Positions 12,828 through 14,923 of a DNA stretch of 14,923 bases are shown piece after piece. Position 1 is the stretch's first letter, and each line of letters begins with the position of its first letter. A program made the translations under genes and the position numbers. The stretch is taken from positions 1 to 14,923 of the forward strand of contig JAUVYQ010000060.1 of NCBI GenBank assembly GCA_030603035.1. The letters are read 5' to 3'. This DNA comes from Phycisphaerae bacterium (GTDB lineage Bacteria; Planctomycetota; Phycisphaerae; Sedimentisphaerales; SG8-4). The notes beneath the pieces were generated by a model that saw only the letters and a program-made list of their open reading frames with translations, did no database searches and was not told the origin of the DNA.

Positions 12828-12837
12828 CTAACGCTCA

Positions 12838-12923
12838 TGGATGCTGAACAAGGCAATTTTGACGCATCTGCTGGGAGAACCCTATGCGAGATACGAAAGG
12901 ACCTCAATGAAAGGGAGAAATAA
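12838..12923 (+). CDS. Possible 28-residue leader peptide
   Basis: ATG at 12838 opens 28 codons (MDAEQGNFDASAGRTLCEIR and eight more residues, ending LNEREK) before TAA at 12921-12923. It has no ribosome-binding site, but it would start within a few bases of the expected transcript start of the promoter at 12801-12827, as a leaderless message. It could also be a chance frame or the remnant of a lost gene. No homology is recognised. Confidence 0.15.
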
Positions 12924-12970
12924 GTAAGGTATTCCCAGATAACTGAATAGAAATAACCCAAATAGCTATT

Positions 12971-13876
12971 ATGATAGATTTCAAGGAAATTTCACATAAA
13001 GATGATACATGGGAACTATTCGCAAGAGACTTGCTGATGGAAATCGGATTTTTCATTGAATCCACACCCGATAGAGGCCCAGACGGAGGTAAGGATTTGC
13101 CCGTCTCAGAACAATTGAAAGGGAATTTGAATAAATATCGTTTTCAATGGTTGGTAAGTTGCAAACATTTCGCAAAAAGTGGTAATTCAGTTAAAGAAAC
13201 CGATGAGCCTAATATTCTTGAGAGATTGAGTAGCTTTAATGCTGACGGCTTTATAGGTTTTTATTCTACACTTCCTTCATTAGGTTTAAATACTCGTCTT
13301 AATAACCTGAAAAAAGAAGGAAAAATCAAAGATTTTAGAATTTTTGATAATAAATTAATAGAAAATTATCTAATACGCTTGGGATTTTCTGAAATTTTAA
13401 TGCGTTATTTCCCTGAATCATACAAGTTAGTCAAACCCCTCCACAAAGTCCTTGATGAATATATTCCCCTTAAATGTGATGTTTGCAGAAAGGATTTACT
13501 CGAAGGTCTTTATCGTGAAAATTACAAAGGGCTTATAGCACAAGTAACTCATCGCGATGAAAATGGAATAGAGTATGTAAAGGAAATGTATTATGCGTGC
13601 AAGGGTACTTGTGATAAGCAATTAAGTAAATCAATTCGGGAACGTTATAAAGTACACACTGGGTGGAAAGATATTTCAGACCTTGCTATTCCTCTAGAAT
13701 TTCTTAGGTATGTGATTGCAACAATAAATCGATTGAGGGATGGCAACTATAAATATTCAGATTCAGCATTTGAGAAAGAAAAGAACATGATATTCGCACT
13801 ATCTCAAAAAGTACTTCGTGAAATGACAGAAAACGAAAAGGAAAGAGTCCGTACATTAATAAGTATGCCCTTTTAA
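12971..13876 (+). CDS. Mrr-like PD-(D/E)XK restriction-endonuclease-fold protein with C-terminal four-Cys module
   Basis: The first ~135 of 301 residues look like the Mrr_cat nuclease family. WELFARDLLMEIGF (14-27) is the typical opening helix. GPDGGKD (36-42) corresponds to the GxDGGxD loop, with Asp42 the likely metal-binding acid. QWLVSCKH (59-66) carries the strand with catalytic Lys65 in an SxK version of (E/Q)xK. ADGFIGFYST (91-100) then resembles the next core strand. The C-terminal half is not recognised; it has Cys169, Cys172, Cys210 and Cys214, a plausible zinc site, and a helical end. No methylase or other subunit is nearby, so a stand-alone DNA-damaging defence nuclease is possible. 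This is inference. ATG 12971 has no ribosome-binding site. The A+T-richer base composition suggests transfer. Confidence 0.7.
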   Translation: MIDFKEISHKDDTWELFARDLLMEIGFFIESTPDRGPDGGKDLPVSEQLKGNLNKYRFQWLVSCKHFAKSGNSVKETDEPNILERLSSFNADGFIGFYSTLPSLGLNTRLNNLKKEGKIKDFRIFDNKLIENYLIRLGFSEILMRYFPESYKLVKPLHKVLDEYIPLKCDVCRKDLLEGLYRENYKGLIAQVTHRDENGIEYVKEMYYACKGTCDKQLSKSIRERYKVHTGWKDISDLAIPLEFLRYVIATINRLRDGNYKYSDSAFEKEKNMIFALSQKVLREMTENEKERVRTLISMPF

Positions 13877-13920
13877 GGAAAACTAGGGAAAACTAGGGAA
13901 AACTAGGGGGAAAACTAGGG
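13877..13920. repeat. Tandem GGAAAACTAG repeat (four units) right after the nuclease stop
   Basis: Three perfect 10-bp units GGAAAACTAG at 13877-13886, 13887-13896 and 13897-13906 are followed by a fourth (13909-13918) shifted by two extra G. The array begins at the first base after the TAA stop. Confidence 0.95.
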
Positions 13921-13950
13921 ACAGCCACCTATAAATGGCTGGGGACAGTT
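13918..13950. repeat. GGGACAG direct repeat around a CAGCCA/TGGCTG hairpin
   Basis: GGGACAG occurs at 13918-13924 and 13942-13948. Between and overlapping them CAGCCA (13922-13927), an 8-nt loop, and TGGCTG (13936-13941) form a perfect 6-bp inverted repeat. The motif resembles short transposon-end or REP-type hairpins, and a partial inverted counterpart lies at 14900-14911. Confidence 0.55.
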
Positions 13951-13961
13951 AAGAAAAAATG

Positions 13962-13991
13962 TTGATTGTTGAAGTAAGTACTCGGTATAAT
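13962..13991 (+). promoter_or_regulatory. Promoter of the coiled-coil protein gene
   Basis: TATAAT (13986-13991) is a perfect -10 box. TTGATT (13962-13967) is a fair -35 with 18-bp spacing. The start site would fall near 13998, leaving about 29 nt of leader including the AAAGG ribosome-binding site of the gene at 14027. Confidence 0.6.
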
Positions 13992-14026
13992 GGTGGGATG
14001 AGATTAACTTTTTGAAAGGCGAAAAA

Positions 14027-14833
14027 ATGAAGAAAACAATTCTTGTTTGTATGGTATTTGTAGGATTGTGTATGCCCACAATAATTAAGTCGGAAAATTC
14101 TCCACTGCAAGAAATCGAACGGCTAAAAGCAGAAATTAAACAGCTACAGACAACCATAGAGTCTTTGCAAAAAAAGATTTTACAACTGAAGAAAGATTTG
14201 GCCAATGAAAGCAAGGAGAAGGTGAGATTATTAAAATTATGTAAAAAAGCCGGAATAGATGTCCGTATCAAAGATGACGCTCAGCCCGGCGAGGTTATAT
14301 ACCGAGGGAAAAAATGCAGTAAAGAATGGTTTGATAAAATGTATAAGCGGTTTTGTGGCAATATTGTTTGTATTAATGGTGAATATTTTGATAAAGGTCT
14401 TTTGGAATTTCAACGTATATTACCTAATAAGTTATGGCCAAAGGGAACTGTCGTGAAGTTTCCCTCTGGATGTAAAGTCCTCCAAGTTCTGGGTCATGGG
14501 GAAGCTCTGGTAATAGAGAAAGGCCTTACTCTTAAGAGAACAACTCTAACAGGAGAATATTTGGGAACTATCTCTCAGGGTTCTGATACTTTGTTTCACT
14601 TGAGCGGATACGAAAGGCAGTTAATTGATGAACAGGCTTTATCTTATAAAGGCCCTCTTCTTTCTATAGGAACCTTTGAATATACTGATGCTCTTGGGGC
14701 AAGGAAGACAATTCAAAGCTTTCGTATTTTCAAATCATTCTACGAACCTTTGACAAAAGAACAATTTGCCGATGCTCTTAATAGCAAGCCATTTGCGTTG
14801 TTCGGAAGTAATTGTGGTTTAAGGTGGTTATAA
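14027..14833 (+). CDS. Secreted coiled-coil protein of unknown function
   Basis: I do not recognise this family. The 268-residue product starts with a signal peptide (MKKTILVCMVFVGLCMPTII, cleavage likely near residue 22). It then has a Lys/Glu/Leu heptad coiled coil at about 26-72 (EIERLKAEIKQLQTTIESLQ onward, ending LLKLCKKAGI). A compact C-terminal region from about 85 to 268 has several Cys (72, 97, 110, 115, 149, 263) and ends CGLRWL. It is probably periplasmic. ATG 14027 is preferred over an upstream in-frame TTG at 14012 because AAAGG lies 7 nt before the ATG and the signal peptide starts there. It has its own promoter (TATAAT 13986-13991), so it need not be co-transcribed with the nuclease gene. 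The DNA is A+T-rich compared with the housekeeping block. Confidence 0.8.
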   Translation: MKKTILVCMVFVGLCMPTIIKSENSPLQEIERLKAEIKQLQTTIESLQKKILQLKKDLANESKEKVRLLKLCKKAGIDVRIKDDAQPGEVIYRGKKCSKEWFDKMYKRFCGNIVCINGEYFDKGLLEFQRILPNKLWPKGTVVKFPSGCKVLQVLGHGEALVIEKGLTLKRTTLTGEYLGTISQGSDTLFHLSGYERQLIDEQALSYKGPLLSIGTFEYTDALGARKTIQSFRIFKSFYEPLTKEQFADALNSKPFALFGSNCGLRWL

Positions 14834-14899
14834 AAACTTCAAATTGTATTTACCCCGCTGTTTTGCTGTAAGTGCTTATTTTTCTTCACGCAAAAAAAG

Positions 14900-14911
14900 A
14901 ATTGTCCCAGA
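14900..14911 (-). repeat. Inverted GGGACAATT motif at the right end
   Basis: Plus-strand AATTGTCCCAGA is the reverse complement of TCTGGGACAATT. That resembles CTGGGGACAGTT at 13939-13950 in opposite orientation, with A/T runs next to both. The pair brackets the coiled-coil protein gene and may be a remnant of element ends. Confidence 0.35.
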
Positions 14912-14923
14912 TTGACCCCAAAT

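Larger units (their letters stand above)
12353..12970. other. Gene-poor strand-switch region
   Basis: No recognisable protein gene lies in these 618 bases. They hold a candidate structured RNA (12359-12538) containing an 80-bp inverted-repeat insertion, several short palindromes, CGAG-rich and CTGTC-type degenerate repeats, a promoter-like site and one 28-codon frame. The minus-strand housekeeping block ends on the left and plus-strand A+T-rich accessory genes begin on the right. Confidence 0.7.

Noticed and set aside
12714..12923. 69-codon frame on the plus strand
   Set aside because: Its first half is translated from the GTTGTGC hairpin and the CTGTC repeat array; only the last 28 codons are kept as a weak candidate.
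12971..13876. Part of a complete restriction-modification or known multi-gene defence system
   Set aside because: No methyltransferase, helicase, specificity subunit or toxin partner lies in the window; the neighbour is a secreted coiled-coil protein.
13877..13920. CRISPR array
   Set aside because: The units are 10 bp with no unique spacers and there are no cas genes; it is a simple tandem repeat.
14012..14026. TTG start for the coiled-coil protein
   Set aside because: It would place the AAAGG signal inside the gene; ATG 14027 has that signal at 7 nt and starts the signal peptide.

Overview
The window looks like chromosome from a Gram-negative, LPS-making bacterium. The best guess is a Planctomycetota/Phycisphaerae-type genome. 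That guess rests on the combined lipid A / BAM / ribosomal gene order, the use of TTG starts, and gaps filled with short degenerate repeats. It is an inference from style and synteny, not a proven placement.

Positions 1-12315 form one long minus-strand housekeeping block. In transcription order (right to left) it reads tRNA-Gln(UUG), glmU, prs, rplY/ctc (bL25), pth, rpsF (bS6), ssb, rpsR (bS18), rplI (bL9), dnaB, bamA, ompH/skp, lpxD, lpxC (runs off the left edge). It joins three clusters usually seen apart: glmU-prs-ctc-pth, rpsF-ssb-rpsR-rplI-dnaB, and bamA-skp-lpxD-lpxC. Together these supply UDP-GlcNAc (GlmU), PRPP (Prs), ribosomal proteins and peptidyl-tRNA recycling, replication proteins, outer-membrane protein assembly (BamA, Skp) and lipid A synthesis (LpxD, LpxC, which use GlmU's product). 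No convincing intrinsic terminator separates these genes.

The gaps between these genes are not blank. They carry several small repeat families: perfect hairpins CCCCAYAC/GTRTGGGG (three copies with a compensated base-pair change), GTAGGGTGTGC-type hairpins (two copies), CCCATTTTGC hairpins (two copies), a 97-bp imperfect palindrome before lpxD, and degenerate 7-10-bp tandem words. In at least three places (bL9 C-terminus, bamA just after the signal peptide, bS18 N-terminus) such repeat DNA seems to have been taken into the reading frame.

From 12316 to 12970 there is a 655-bp gene-poor stretch. It holds a hairpin repeat, a candidate structured RNA interrupted by an 80-bp MITE-like insertion, further palindromes, and a promoter-like site. 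After it the coding strand switches to plus and the DNA becomes visibly A+T-richer. Two accessory genes follow: a stand-alone Mrr-like PD-(D/E)XK nuclease with a four-cysteine C-terminal module, and a secreted coiled-coil protein of unknown function with its own strong promoter. GGGACARTT motifs in inverted orientation flank the second gene, which suggests past mobility. No methyltransferase, CRISPR array or complete known defence system is visible.
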